Shown piece by piece: positions 23,052-36,620 of a DNA stretch of 64,000 bases (position 1 is its first letter; every line of letters starts with the position of its first letter). Both the position numbers and the translations under genes were made by a program. The DNA lies in NCBI GenBank assembly GCA_905221605.1, contig CAJNDS010002443.1, forward strand, positions 124,001-188,000. The letters are read 5' to 3'. The notes beneath the pieces are model-generated. The model searched no databases. It saw only the letters and a program-made list of their open reading frames with translations, and was not told the origin of the DNA. Source of the DNA: Symbiodinium natans. Its lineage: Eukaryota; Sar; Dinophyceae; Suessiales; Symbiodiniaceae.

Positions 23052-26000
23052 GACTCGGTATGACTTCGCTCGCCCATTACAGGCAGAAAGGCGTCAGGGT
23101 TCACTCATCGTGTTCTTCGGAAGTAGGGTCTGTAGTTGTAGCTATTGCGAATGCAGAAACGGGGACAAGGGCAATGTGGGTTCGGGCCCGCGCGGGTAAC
23201 CGAAGGGTGGCACATGCCCCGGAAACGGCACCTGAGCAGGCCCAGCCCCAAGTCTTCCGCCAAACAACTTGTCACAGATCAAGCAACTGCTTCACCCCAC
23301 AGCAGTTGATATTCCTTGCGTATACTCGCCAATGCTCTACCTGCTCTGCCACCTCTACCACTCTCAGCTCATTGCTCCAGGAGGTGGCATGTGCACTGGC
23401 AGAGGCCTCAGGCCCCGCGCAACCCGGAACAATGGAATGATCTGGGCACGCCTTTGGCGCATTTCAGCTCGCGGCGGTGGCGGAGCTGCCTGTGAGGGAC
23501 ACAACTCTATGTGGGAGGACCCCAAATTTTCCCGACAGGTTCGCTGTCGGAAGAGGCCAGCCTTCGCTTCGCGGATTCGGGAGAGCACAACAGAGGAGGG
23601 GTTCCGCGTGCCTCTGAGGTCCTGACAGTCATTAGGTCTCTCTCTCTATGCAAAACAAGCCCATCGAACCATGATCCAACCAGTTGTGCTGAGGTGTGTG
23701 CCCCCTTGCCAAGCACAAGGGCAATGACATACGGTGGACAAGCCTCGACGAAAGCCACTACCGAAATGGCCGCATATTCAAATCAGTGCTAGGCTGGCTG
23801 TGGCACTTAGACGTGAGATGACGTGAGGTTGGGACCCTAAGCTGCGCTTCAGCACCTGACACAGCAGAAGAACTCGTCAAGTGGATATCCGCCCAGAGGT
23901 GCTGCAAGCTGAAAAACAGGTCGCGCTTACTCTCATCCAAGTCGTTGTACTCTATGAAGGCATCAATGTCAGTCGCCTTTCACTAGTTTCGCGCATGGCA
24001 CAACTTGTCTTGCAATGCCGCTCTGATGGTCCCATCTCCGTCTGAGCGCCACTCGCTGGGCATGGGTGGCAACCCCGTGGGTGAGAGGCCTGGCAGAGGC
24101 GAGCAGAGCTCATGCCACGCAAGCCAAGCCTGTCAGAAAGACGTAAGGACGCAAGGGCGGCTTATGTTGCCAGTACCACCTGCTCTGACGTCCTTGATCT
24201 TAGCCTCAGCAACACACCCAAGCCCAGAACACGGATATGGCATCGGTCCAGCACCAGAAGAGGATCAAGACAAGGCTTGGCCGCAAGCCAAGAGAGCAGC
24301 TGAAGGATCGAACGCACCTGTAACACACACCGCCGTCAGGGTCAACGAGACTCCGTCAAAGGCCGACGGGATTTGGAGAAGAGAATGTGAGCTCCACGGA
24401 AATCAGAATGGGACTTTGTCCTTGAAAGCCTTCGCGATTTGAGCTTAGATTTTTCCACCCGCCAAGCAGAACAAGCCACACTGCAGCGATTTAAGCTTGT
24501 AAAGCCTAAGAAGGGGTGCTTTCATCTCAACCCTTGCAATTCTGGGCCCAGAACCTCGAGAATGCCCCCCAGTTGACGAATGTTCCCAGCAAAGTTTCCA
24601 AGACTTGCTTCGTCTGCTTCCAGCCTATGACATCGCCGCTGCTTAACACGGTCCGCTTCACTGTTGGGGAGCAACTTCGAAGTGCTTTTGCCTCGATGAA
24701 AGCTTGACAGTTCATTCATGAAGCATCGGCCTGTGTGTTTGCAACAAGTGCCCGGCAGCTACTTCGTTCACACCGTTAGTTTTGATGTAGCTGTTGACCT
24801 CAGAGCCTTGGCCATCGGACAGGCTCGCGGGAATGTGCAAGTGCGGCGGCACCGTGAGTCCAAAGCTGCTTGGCAAGCCCATGGGCCGCGACCTCCGGAC
24901 GCGAGAACCAGCTAACTCAACATCTGGAAGGCTTGTGAGATCTTGTGAGATCTTGTGAGTTGCTTCCTTGTGTCTTCCTGAGCAAGTGCACTCTGCCTGG
25001 GCTCTCACTTGTCTGAGCACCAAGCCCAGCTCGTCCGCGTTGGGGCTTGTCTTCCACGCGAGCATCCCGGATGCGGACCTCGAATCGTGTTCGTGGGTTC
25101 AGTTTGGTTTGTTCGGGCTTGTTTTGCTTCATTGATCTTTGCTGCACCAAACAGTGCCTGCACCACGGGGTTCCTACATTCGGGAAGAAGACTGATTGAT
25201 TGACCTGGTCGTGCGTTCGGACGCCGAAAACATCGACGACCGTGGGCCCGGATGCCCTCGTGCGCTCGGCAGAGCCCATGGACATCAGATTGCATCCATA
25301 TCATAGCACACCGTAGCACATCGCACGGTTTTGTCCTGGCAGGTGCCAAACCGCTCTCTCTCGCCTGGGTCCCTTATGGTCCGTGTCGCAAAAACGTGGC
25401 GTGGACGCACTTTCCGGCCTTTTGCTGTCTCGGATGGCTCGCTGCACGTCGCCGTGAATGCAGGGAAGTGCATTTTGCCGTTTGCTGTGCTCCAAGTGGC
25501 GCTCCCGCCTCCTCGGTCCCGTGAAGTGCAGACCTGCCGTTGCTTCTGGGCCCTCGCAGTGCTTGTGATGCTCTTCAAATGCAATTGGGGTGCATTTGAA
25601 GTGGGTCTTAGACTGTCTGCAAGATTCTAGAAAGAAAAGACTCGAAATTCTCGGAGGAGAACGACGAGAATGAATCAGTATAGGGGAATGGAGAGTTTTC
25701 CTGTCTGCATCTAGACGACATGTCCGAGTAAGCATCTAGAAGCAAAATCACATGCTACATGAAATTGAGGTCAGCCATGCTTGATTAAACAGGATGCAAC
25801 AAACATTTCCTCTCCACATCTACGGCAGGTGGGAACCTTCTGAAATTTGGAAGCCAATCGAGGAGACGGAGGCCTCGCTTCTAGACCAAAATGCAAAAAG
25901 AAGGTTTGCCCTGTAGGTAAGAGGAACACCTCTGAGAGCTCATCGGAATTGACAGGCACTTGAGGATTTTCAACAGCGTCCCTTCCTACGAATCAACATA

Positions 26001-29000
26001 ACATGTTGACATGCCCACCAAGAAGCCAAAAACGACATTAACGCTCCCTTGTCTGAGGCAGCATCCAGCACCGCTGCGGATGGATTCCGTGCCTGAAGAT
26101 GTTATTTGTGGCGTGTTCGGTGTGTGGTTTGATCACGATTGAGGGCATCGCAGAGTTCAGGTCGCCCCTGGTAAGCACACGTTTCTGCACCTGCATTTGG
26201 CACGCGCCCGCCGTTCTGCTGCAAGGATCGCAATTGCAACGCTTGCAATTGGCAGAAAACGTCATGCAACTGGCAAAGAACACGTGTCCCCCCGAGCCTC
26301 TGGGGGGCATTCTCGCAAATCCTGCGCAGCACGTTCCTCAGAAGGGACTGGGAGATGCCCAGTGCGTATAGGTTGCAAGTCTAAAGGCCGAACTAAGGCA
26401 CCGGCGTCCACTTTGTTGTGTCGGATAAACCTGTGGGCATAGCTGTCTCACATCCTGAACTAACAAGCAAGAGATGTTGCTCGATGTTGCTCGACATTGG
26501 GCGATGGACTCTTCCACTTCCTCTGCTGTGGGTGGCTTCTCCTGACGATGACACACGACTAGACTCGAGCATTGACACACTCGACATCTTCAACCTTACA
26601 AATCACGTTTCTTGAGTTGACTGTCGCTGCATACAATATGAAACAGTGCCTTCCTAACCCGGTTCGCCTGAGCATCCCACTGAGTTCTTCTGCTGCACGA
26701 TTACGACTCTCGAAAGACATGCGCGATCTGTCGATAAAACATCCCCCAAGCCTGCCCCACAGAGCCCACGCAGCCACAACACACGACCACCCGTCACAGC
26801 GCGCATTGTCTTTGAAACTTTTGCGCAGATGTGCCTCATCTGAAGATTCCTCCGAATTGCGAGGCATGATCACCTGCGAGGTCTGCGCCTGTCCGTGACA
26901 ATCGCGCCGTAGGAGCCCGGAAACATCAAGTCAAGGCTTGCTCAGGGAGAAATGTGAGGAATTGAGGTCCGCACTGCATTGCGCAGAGAGGCACCCCACC
27001 CTCCTCAACATGCACGTGGCGGCCCCACAAAGGTCGCAAAGGCTTTCAGCCAGAAATGGCGATGGACAGGAAAGAACACTTACTAGCAGCCGGTCTAGGG
27101 TAGGGACGGAGAGGAACCGACTTACTAGTAGATTACACCTGGCTGGAGACCGATGGCAGTCCAAGTCAGGCTGAACGAATGCCCAAAAGGCCTAACAGGC
27201 CCAAGCCAAGTGCAGCCAGAACCTGTACAAACCAATGCCTAAGCGCCCCGAAGGCATGCTGAGTGCAATGGAAGGCTGCAGTGCATCTCAAAGCATAGGC
27301 CCCAAATTGAATTGCATTCGGCTGCACGACTTGCAATGGTAGCATGAAATCTAACGCGAAGGATGCCGTGATGTCATCTGCTGTCCTATGTTGGCTGTGC
27401 TCAGCCATAAAGTACCTTGTCGGGCAAAAGGTTCTTGTTGGGATCGCACCCCACTTGCTGTGATAGTACGTATCACACGAGTCAGAATCTGATCAGTGTC
27501 TAGGGCCTTGTGTTGTGGTACCTCAGCTAAGCTAACATAAACACACAATGTGCTGCACTCTAGTACCACACCAGTTTGGCCCCGGACTTGAAACTAGCAC
27601 AGCGTTGCAAAGGAGTGCTTGAAACAGCCTCCCCCTCGCACTCTGCGGAAACCAATGGAAACAACACAGCTCACCGGACAAATGTGCCAAGTGTCTCTCG
27701 AGGCGAGGCTTCTTGTCAGACCGTACTTCTCCACTATTGTTCATGCTTGATCATGACCGGGCCCGAAAGCCACTGGCACCGAAACAAAACTCCCACGGCC
27801 AAGAGGTCTGCTCCGACCACATCGGCCGCGGAGACAGAAACGACTTCTGGAATCGATCTACTTTTGAGTGATTTCAGGACTGAGGACGGATACTCTGCTC
27901 TGTGCTCAAGGGTTCAGCGTCAGCAGTAGCCAAAGGTTCTCTTCCAGCGCATGTGGTAACAAAACCATTGCACGAAGAAAGACCTTGGGTGCAAGGACAC
28001 TCCTTCGATGCATCTGTCACAGGTACTCACAAGTTGCCTCATGAGCTTGCCGTGCCAATGTTTGCAGAACGCATAAGAGCGAGAGGCTACATGCGACGTG
28101 GCGCACAACTACATCGTTTCGCTATGCAGCGGTATGCCAAGCACGCCATATTTATGACTACCCCAGTCTGCACACAATGTCTCAGCCTCAACCAAATAAT
28201 AGGCGTATCGGCACATGTATGCCCGTGGTACGGTTGTTTCTGGGAAAATGTGGTACTGCTGATTGGGCTTCACACCCTAGATGCAATCACCACACAACAC
28301 AAGTGCCCAGGCTGAAGTGGACTTCCAACCCCTTAACCGGGGCGGCGTGCTGTGAGGAACACCAACGCTGGGAAGCTCAGCATCAAGAAGCCACGCAGCT
28401 CCAAACTGATGACCCTCCTGGCAATAGGAAACTCTACGACGCTTCCGAAACATGTCCTGCACCTATGTCAACGCAAGTGGCCATGGCAATGTGCAGGATA
28501 TGCTCAGAAGACCATTCTTTCCAATTCTTTCTGCTCAATATGAACGCTGGACCATTGTAATGCCCATTGGTCTCATTCCGACTCTTTGGCTCCTCTCGTA
28601 CAACGACAGCACCAGCGTCACCATGGCACCTCGGAGCTGTGGCACGCGTCTCAGGACTTTAGTGCAGATGGAAGGCACTTCCTCGGTCTCCCCAAGACGC
28701 GAATACTGCACGCAAGCATTCAAAAAAGTACAGTTGTCGTGCAAAGAAATCGTTGGTAAATTCTCCCCCAGCAAGGGTACTCCAGAAGCCTAGCTGCTAG
28801 CCTAGCTTCTCCCACCTGCGCGACTTGACTCTCTGCTGACTATCCTGCCGAAGAGCAAGCCCATGCGATCGCGAAGTTGCCAGAAAAGAAGAACCTCAGC
28901 AAGCATCCCAGCAATCCACAAACAAAACTACTTGGGTCCAGGTTCACAGAGCCGTTGCGCAGCCTGCACAGCAAGTTCAAACCCTTTAGTAATTTGTTTT

Positions 29001-30200
29001 TCGCACAAAAAGGTTCAGCCGACGGGCGTTACTACTGCCTGTCGCGGCGACCCGCTGCAAGTCAGATCCTTGTGAATCTGGGATCCCTCACTCCGGCCAG
29101 GCATCATACCGACTGCACAGCTCTTCCCACCATGCCTGCAGAGATGGCTTTGAGAACTGAGGGGATGCCCATTCTTACAACTTTAACCGCCCGACCGAAA
29201 ATCCTGGAGCCGACCATCACCAAGCATTGCCCTGCACCTGGCTGCCGGCCAGGAGATGCAAGGATACCTTGACAGCCGCAAGCATTGCAACATGTTGCAA
29301 GAGCGTGCCAAGAAGCATTCAATAAAGCACTCTTTCACTGTTTCGGCCACTGTAAAGAGCCAAAATGCCGGAAGATTGAACATGCCCGGCACCAGGAAGG
29401 AGTCCACTCGGTGCATCTGACCACTTTGGACCCAGCAATTGAGAATGAAGGCCTGCCCCAGGTGCCAAGCAAGCAACTGAGTTCTGCCACCGAATGTTGG
29501 TTTATTGACATCTCCACGTGCCAAGCAAAGGCCATCAGACGTTTCGACTGGCCCACCCCGCGAATTCAGATCGCCATCCCTCTCGCGCCTGATGGGCTAC
29601 CAGCAGCAAGGTGAGTCCTCCGACGATGGGATCTAGGATGGAAAGCTCCGGCCAGACAGCCCGAGCTGCTTGATAAGCCAGAACCTGAGAGCAAGACGTG
29701 GAGGCATCAAGTCAGGGGTGGCCGAGGGCGGCAACAAGCGCGCGGCCATGTAGAACGCAGCTGCGTTCCTGAGATCGTGTTCCGAAGTGGATACAAGGCC
29801 AGGCTCAGACTCCCTAAGAGCCATCAAAGCGCAAAAAAGCTTTGCACAATGCAGGCATGCATCAGGAAACCGCCCGTCTTCACATCGCCGGTGCTGCCGA
29901 AGCCCAGGAGCTTTAGAACATCTCTGCGCCTCGAGAATGAAAACACAAAACGCAGCTGATGTGCGGATATGTCTTCGAAATGGTGTTAACAGGACTGGTG
30001 CGACTTCTCGTGGGAGTCGAGAGGGCATGGCTCGTCAGAGATAAGGGGTCACCCGTCCCTGAATCCGCATGCTGCCTCGCAAAACCTCGCAAAGCATGAG
30101 GACTGCATGAGAAACTGTGAGGGCAGGGCGGGCCCAGGAGGCTTGGCTGAAGGCCGCTGAGGGCGTTCAAGACTCCAGTCCAGAGTGCCACCAGCTTCAC
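23052..30200. other. Long region with only weak exon-like signal
   Basis: No gene can be modelled. Minus-strand fragments that read like protein are FIEYNDLDESKRDLFFSLQH near 23890-23970, DRVKQRRCHRLEADEASLGN near 24570-24670 and SDELSEVFLLPTGQTFFLHF near 25880-25955, the last followed by a CRRCGEEMF stretch. They could be isolated exons of genes with large introns. Plus-strand frames at 27902-28315 and 29285-29614 are long but motif-free. Confidence 0.35.
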
Positions 30201-30256
30201 CTGCTTTGCACTGCTTTGCGCTGCTTTGCGCTGCGTTGCGCTGCTTTGCGCTGCTT
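30201..30256. repeat. Decamer tandem repeat CTGCTTTGCG
   Basis: Five to six head-to-tail copies of a 10-bp unit, with variants CTGCTTTGCA and CTGCGTTGCG. Non-integral to the codon, so probably non-coding. Confidence 0.95.
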
Positions 30257-32454
30257 ATTTGTGCGTTCTGACTGTGTTCAACTTTGGAACTCTCTGGCGA
30301 CAGGCTTGACAGCACTGAGCAAGACGCATGTGCATATTCCATGTCCAGTTACGCATGGCTTCATGGTCAGGGTATGTCAGGGTTGCATGCAACATGTGGG
30401 GTCCTGACTCTCAGGTCAGGTTTCAGGACTGCAGCTGAAGCAAGGTGCACAAGGCCTCCATGGGAAGCACCGGAGCCTTGGAGGAACAACTCCGGCAATA
30501 CTACTAGCCGGGCTGGCAACTGTTGTTCTTCAGAGCCGGATGAGATTGGATGACATTGACCGAAATTGCGCGAGTCGGTCTCACCATGTGAGGGTCTTCT
30601 GGGTCTCAGTAAACTCCGAGGCCTGCACCCAGCTCCCATTGAGAGCCATGAGATCGGTCATGGAGGTATACAGCAACACGAAAGCGCCTGACATAAGGAA
30701 AGCGAACTCGCGAGGGCAGAGCTTACTTTATGTTTGCGGACTCAGTGCATGAGACTTTCGGGTTATGGTCATGGTCCTAGTCAGGGCATATCCGTCGGAG
30801 ACCTTCCCTCTCTTCCACCAGCCCCTCCCCGTGGCAATCACGTGATCGACTAGGTGGCCATCCCCCCCTAAGCTGCCATGGATTTTGTGCTAAGCAGAAA
30901 GCACGGCAGCCTAATGCAAGATAGGCCGCGCCGCTGATGGCATGGACCTGCCACACGGTTTCCCGGCATGCCATCGACACGTTCTACGCCCGCTCCACGG
31001 TCACCGACCACTTGTGGCTCTGGCTGAGATCCGGGCGTGCGCAAGATCAGCCGAGGTCCACATGCGATTGATGGATTGGATCCTCCACATCTGCTGCCAG
31101 GCCTCCACCTCTCCACACACGCCCGGAAACAACGCATCGCGTGCAGCAAAAGATGCAGTGACCGCAAACTGCGACAAAGTCAGCAAGTTGGAGCGGTCAC
31201 TGGGAAAATTGATTGAAACTTGGCACCCTTAGGGTGTCCTGATTACGTGGTCTGCGCGGGACAACTATCAAGCACAACTTCTGCTTGCGCACCTGCGGTT
31301 CTGAAGCCACAGGCACTTCGGGCCCACCAATGGCAGCCCCTTCCTGCATCGTGAAGCCATTGCCATGCCACAGGTCACCAGCCACGCAGAGTGAAAGACA
31401 AATGTAGCCCCTCACTACAGAAGGCGCGGAACTGCAAAACGTGAGCAAAGCTGAAAGAATCAGAGTATGCAAGCCAGATCACACATGTATCGGTCCTTCT
31501 GCGCAACTGGCCGACATCTGTGGGCCCAGTGCTCCTGGAGCAGTCGAAGTTGAGCATTCTCTTGATTCGACTCGGCCCCTTCTTCTGTACCATATGTGCT
31601 CTCTGGTCATGGCTGTGTCGACTTGTGTATCCTCTGGTTGCTGACGTCCCGCCTGGATTTCTGCAAGAGTCAAGTCTGCCGTGCTGAGGCACTTCTCCAA
31701 CTCCTGCTTTGAGTTGGACTTGGTCCCAACATGCGCTAAAGAGCGCAAACCCCCCTCAATGCGGGCACATGACTCCTTGAAGGTGTAGAGCTTTCCATCC
31801 CATGGGTTGAACCGGCGCCTCGGTTCGACATTTTAATGAGACAAGTTGCATGGCCTTGGCTTGAATCTTCCTGCGCCCAATCATGCAATCTTGCCGTGCC
31901 CTTCTTCAAAGGCTGTGCTTCGAGCCAAGCTCTGTCCAAGGCGCTCATTGGGATTCTGGGCTGTGCTCTGTACCTCAGCCAACTTGAAAGATGAACCAAA
32001 CAACGGGGCAACCGCTAAACTGCTCCCAGTAGCTTTTGCAGTCCATGACTCGGCACTCCGCTGGGCAACCCGACGGTGGCTCGACGTCGCTGCTCCCTTT
32101 GCAAACCTTCCACGGCACGCTGCGTGAGCCTTGCGCAGGCAAGCGCCGGCATAGATTCGCGCAGATCGATAGAACAGATACGGTCTGCCCACTTGGCTCC
32201 TTTTCCTCCACATCATTCTACTAGCCGCGCCATATTCGTACGCAAAAAAACGAGGCGCCGGCTCAAAAGGAGTGCCTTCTGGCAATACCAGCCAATTGTC
32301 TTCCTCGACCCACCCTGAAGATCAGGGCCGTCGAAGGCAGCAGTAAGCTGAAAGCAAATCAATAAGTAACACGCATGTCGACCATCCACAATTGTTGTAG
32401 CTTTGTTCTTCAGACGACAGCGAGACTCTTGCGATGATAGTGATGGTGCCAGTT

Positions 32455-32472
32455 GTGATGGTGATGATGATG

Positions 32473-32503
<31 letters not shown>
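32455..32503. repeat. (GAT)n microsatellite
   Basis: About sixteen GAT units with two GGT interruptions. On the minus strand the frame gives poly-Ser inside a longer open frame, so it may be a coding homopolymer, but no gene is established here. Confidence 0.95.
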
Positions 32504-32539
32504 CTTTCTCGAGCTTTCGCCAATCCTTCCATCAACTAC

Positions 32540-33280
32540 ATCTCGGAGGGAGGGGCCTGCACCATAGAAGATTTCAAGGATGCCGGGGGTCGACAAGATG
32601 CCGGCCACCTCAAACGCGCACAAAGATGATAGAATCCCTGATGATGCCCCAGCGGCTCATGTCTTGAGTCGAGTCGCCTACTGCTTATCATACGATCGCA
32701 ACATGACTCCAAATACCCCAAATGAATCCAAAAACATTTTGAGAAAAAAGAAAAAACCTGCTTTAAAGGATCCCAAAAAGCCTTGGGCTTCTCCATGTCC
32801 AGCTGTCGATATTTCATGTCAGGCGTCTCCAAGACCTTCCCGAGCGCGCGCCCCGAGATCCTGGCACAAAATGCCGGAAGACGCCTTTGTGTTGTCTTGT
32901 GTGGCTCAGCAAGCCTGTGAAGGATGCTGTGGTAGGATTGCAAGATATGGATGATGTAGGGGATTGCTTGTTGGAGCGAGAAATAGAAATCAGCTGGGGC
33001 CTGATGCACTGATCCAACAAGCCACTGGCTTGAACCTCGGAGAGCCTGACCAGGTGCTGAGCCATTCGTATGCGCTTCGTAAAAGAAGAAAAGCACGGCG
33101 GACTTCAGCTGGGGTGAAGCGCGGATTGCCCCCGCGTTGCCTCGAAAAGCCGTTGTCCATCAACTCTTCATTCATCCTCCATTTCTCGCCCAAGGAAGGA
33201 GCCACTTTAGCCTGCAGCACGGGAAGATACGGGAAGGCTACGCGCACTGTAGGAATGTCGTGACTAGTGGCTTTTAGCAA
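32540..33280 (-). CDS. Possible exons of an unidentified gene (weak PUB-domain-like segment)
   Basis: Two minus-strand segments look translated: MNEELMDNGFSRQRGGNPRF within 33000-33250, and LGKVLETPDMKYRQLDMEKP near 32790-32860. The second has the 'P-x-x-KYR-x-L-x-x-x-x-P' flavour of PUB/PUG domains, which bind p97-type ATPases, but the match is short and from memory of the family pattern. Exon joins are not resolvable. Treat as an exon candidate, not a named gene. Confidence 0.22.
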
Positions 33281-34737
33281 GGCGTACAGCTTCCATGAGC
33301 TTCCATGCTCGACGCTTGCTCGACGCTTGCTCGACTTCAGAACCGCGTGGTCACAAGCCAGCGCCGAGCTGGCCTCTGCAACCTCGTCTTTTCGATGTGA
33401 CCCCTGGAAAGGGATGAAGGAATCAATCTAGCCTTCGGAGGCTTGAGAATCCTGATGGGTATGTGAGGCTTGTCTCTGCCATGCAACTTTCCAACTATTG
33501 ACATAGCCGGCTGACCCTCGCAGCACCTGCAACCCCATGGGTGTGGACACAGTGCTGCTGGCAGCAGCAGCGACACCGTGGCGTCCCGACTTGGGATGTC
33601 CACCATGCATCGCATTTGCGCGTCGCCGCACTTTGGAGCGAATGGCCTTGGCATGAAGATAAAGAACACCAGCAGCATCAGCTAGGCAGGCGTTCTTCGC
33701 TGAAACCCTCCCACACTCTCGAAGACACTGACATGTAGAATTTACTATATTAAACATACAAACCCTGGGGCCCGAACCAAGGCAGCTGTTACAGTAGCTG
33801 CCCCGGCGGCACCCAGCCCGTGGGTGAACGAGTTGACCTGTGACCGCTCCCACATCCGCAAAGCAGAACGTGAAGCTCAAGTCTGCCATGACAAATCCAG
33901 ATTCTTCGTGTTTGCAACAATTCCCATGGCAAAGGATGAAACGGACGGCATTGCAACATAAAAGCTGCCGCCGATGCGCAAGCACATGAGGAACAGCACA
34001 CTAAGACCAGTGCAACACCGCCCTAGGCTGATCGCAAAAAAAAACGTGCCTCTGGAACGGTAGTGTGCTCCTCTGCTGGAGGCTCGAGAATCTATTTGTC
34101 TGCATTGCCGCCACATAATGATCGTGTAGCTCCTGCGTTCGCCTTTGTTGTTCCCTACCAAATCGTTTCGGATATGAGCTCCTGGAACTTCACGACCCTC
34201 GACTGCGGCGTCTTCCCCAATCCTGGAACGATCGTGCAATTGATTTGCTCCAACTGTTCATGCGCAATCAAGAAAATAGCCAGCTGGCCCTCGCGACTGA
34301 CACGATAATTTCGGAACCCATGCTACTCTGCACACGACTGCGTCTTCGGCGTTACGTTCCTCGTCCCAAATTGGGGCCCGCTGAGATGCCGTGAGCAGTT
34401 GGCAACCTAAGTTTCCAGGACTTTGGCAGGGGCAAGCGTTCATAGTGTGCGAGATGCTCAGCACTTGGCTGGGCATCCATCTGCGCAGCCATGCTGGAGC
34501 AGCGCGGGGAGCTGGAAACACAAAACGCTCAAAGCCAAAGCTCGTTGCAAGAGGTCATTCGATGTCTAAATGCTTCTGAAAACCCTGGGCGGCTACAGTA
34601 ATATGCGCGATGTCTATATTTGGGAACTAGTATGCTGCACGAATCCCAGAAAGCATCACCTCCGAGATGGGCCCCTCTGTACAAAATTTGCGAGTGTCCA
34701 AGCATTGCTGCACGACCTGGCCGAGCAGCTGCATGAA

Positions 34738-34803
34738 AGTGAGCGAGTGAGTGCGTGAGTGCGTGCGTAAGTGTGCGTGAGGGAGTGAGAGAGTGAGGGA
34801 ATG
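34738..34803. repeat. GTGAGTGC/GAGTGAGG low-complexity repeat
   Basis: Degenerate 4- to 8-bp units (GTGAGTGCGT, GAGGGAGTGAGAGAGTGAGG). It lies exactly at the left edge of the retroelement block and may be the 3'-terminal simple repeat of the first element, since non-LTR elements often end in short tandem repeats. Confidence 0.8.
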
Positions 34804-34804
34804 A

Positions 34805-35245
34805 GCAGGTGCTAGCTGTGTTCTTCGCCGCGCTGCAGGAGGCGGGTCAGGCACTGGGCAACTGCCGCGTCGTGCTCCCGCGCGTACGCCTCGGTCTGGT
34901 GAGGGGGGAGGACCCGGAGAGCCACGCTGCCTGCAAGTTAGACAACTGCGGGGTGCGGCCAAGAAGTCGGTCATGCTGTGCACGTTTGAGGCGTAGCTGG
35001 GCATGGACGTACGCGTCATGCGGCGCGCCCAGCACGGCGAGGCCTTGCTGGTCGGGTGGGAGCGACCAGTCGCCGACCCACGCCGGGTCCGACGAGCCAG
35101 CGGCGCCCGGGTCGGCTATGGAAGGGAGCTCTTCACCGGCCGCATTCCATATGCGGGTCTTGCCCGCATGCAATCTGACCCGCGCATGCTCCCACAGGGC
35201 GGCGGACAGTTTGTTTTTTTTGCTTTTGCCCGTTCGAGTCAAGCT
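34805..35245 (-). mobile_element. Non-LTR retroelement fragment A (post-reverse-transcriptase region)
   Basis: The minus strand encodes GKTRIWNAAGEE, then WVGDWSLPPDQQGLAVLGAP, then LQAAWL. The same block order recurs in fragment C (WVGIGRCP in one frame, DWALPQDQQGLVALGTPL in another). Frame changes near 34900 and absence of the catalytic core show it is a truncated, decayed 3' portion. Its 3' end meets the GTGAGTGC-type repeat. Confidence 0.75.
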
Positions 35246-35314
35246 ACGGTCCTATAAGGACATGGGACAGGTTGCTGGAAAAGCGCTCGCGCTGCGCTCG
35301 CGAACTACAGGTAT

Positions 35315-36620
35315 TTACATTTCCACTTTGAACATTTCTATGTACTCAGCTTTTTTGAGCTTCCAACGCTCAACATCACACGCAGCATCAATCCAGCTCA
35401 CATAGTTTGGGAAGCATTGGGCAGCAAACTTTGACAGTCGATCATCCCATTTTGCACGGGGCCGGCCCACAATTCTAGTGGGTCGTGTTGTCGTATTCGC
35501 TGACCACCAAGTTCTGGGATCCCATTTGCAAACCAAGCTCGGCCATTGACTTCTCGTCACGGTTGCCGCAAAGTTGTACTGCCTAGACAGCAATTGCTGA
35601 TCCCACGCAGTGACAGGGTGCTGTTGGAGGGCGGAGGCGACCCGTTGATTCATGCGCGTCATGGTGTCAGACCATGGTTCACCATCCACCCGTCGCCAAC
35701 CAACAATAGAACGTAGCATTTTTTTTTTAGCATACGCCTTTGCAAGATATTGAGGTCATGAAGTTGCTTCTGGGTCAGAGGCAGCGCGTGCAAGCTGAAC
35801 AGCACAGTGGGAGTAATCACAGCATCGAAATACTTCAGCCGATTACGAACTGCAATATGTTTGTTCTGCAGAACGTGCTTGTGTTTCATGAACTTCCCCC
35901 AAGCCACTTGTGAACGGTGAGCGACTTCGACAGCTGCCCTTTTTGTAACATTTCCGGATAGGGAGCGCCCCAGATATTTGTGCGTCTTGCCTTCGAACAA
36001 CACTTCCAGCAAATCGTCATCAACTTCAATGTACATTGGTGATTCGAGAGACAACGTTGTGAATATCTTGGTTTTGTCTGCATTCAATTCCAAGCCAATT
36101 TTTCACAGCTCTTGCTTCAAGAACGTGATCATTGTGGTAAGTTTACTACAAGACTTCGCATACAGCAGAAGATCGTCAGCAAAACGAATGTTTGTCAATC
36201 GCACTGCAGTTCCAACATCCCACCCATGATGACTGAGACGCTGCTTCCATTTATCCAACGCATATTCCAAGGCAACGTTGAAGAGGAGAGGGCTGAGAAC
36301 ATCACCTTGCTTGACCCCACGCCGTATATGAAATGGCCGACCATCTCTGACAGCGCCCGTTTGTGACGTGTATAAGGATCTCAGCAAAGAAACGTATTCA
36401 CCAGGCATGCCAGCCGCATCCAACGCTGCAAAAAGTGACTCGTGATTAACTCGATCGAAGGCTTTGCATAAATCAAGGCTTGCACACCACAATGCGCATC
36501 CCCATTCCGCACACTTCCCGAGCATTGAATCAAGCACCACTAACGCGTGTTCCACCCCTGTACAAGGACGGAAGCCCATTTGGTCTGGTGACAGTGTGGG
36601 TTCCATCAAAGGAGCCAAGC
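35315..36620 (-). mobile_element. LINE reverse transcriptase B, nearly intact with one stop and one frameshift
   Basis: A conventional LINE-type reverse transcriptase that copies element RNA at a target nick. Minus-strand motifs are all present: LSPDQMGFRPCTG, motif A SLDLCKAFDRVNHESLF, motif B GVKQGDVLSPLLFN, motif C RFADDLLLYA near 36170-36186, thumb region ELNADKTKI, and a C-terminal part ending RSIVGWRRVDGEPWSDTM and onward to 35315. An in-frame TGA lies at 36103-36105. The frame shifts at a run of ten A (35719-35728), where RRMLKKK should continue into MLRSIVGWR. The 5' part (ORF1 and endonuclease) is missing, and the frame upstream of about 36620 belongs to another element. It is therefore a 5'-truncated, recently inactivated copy. 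Confidence 0.88.
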
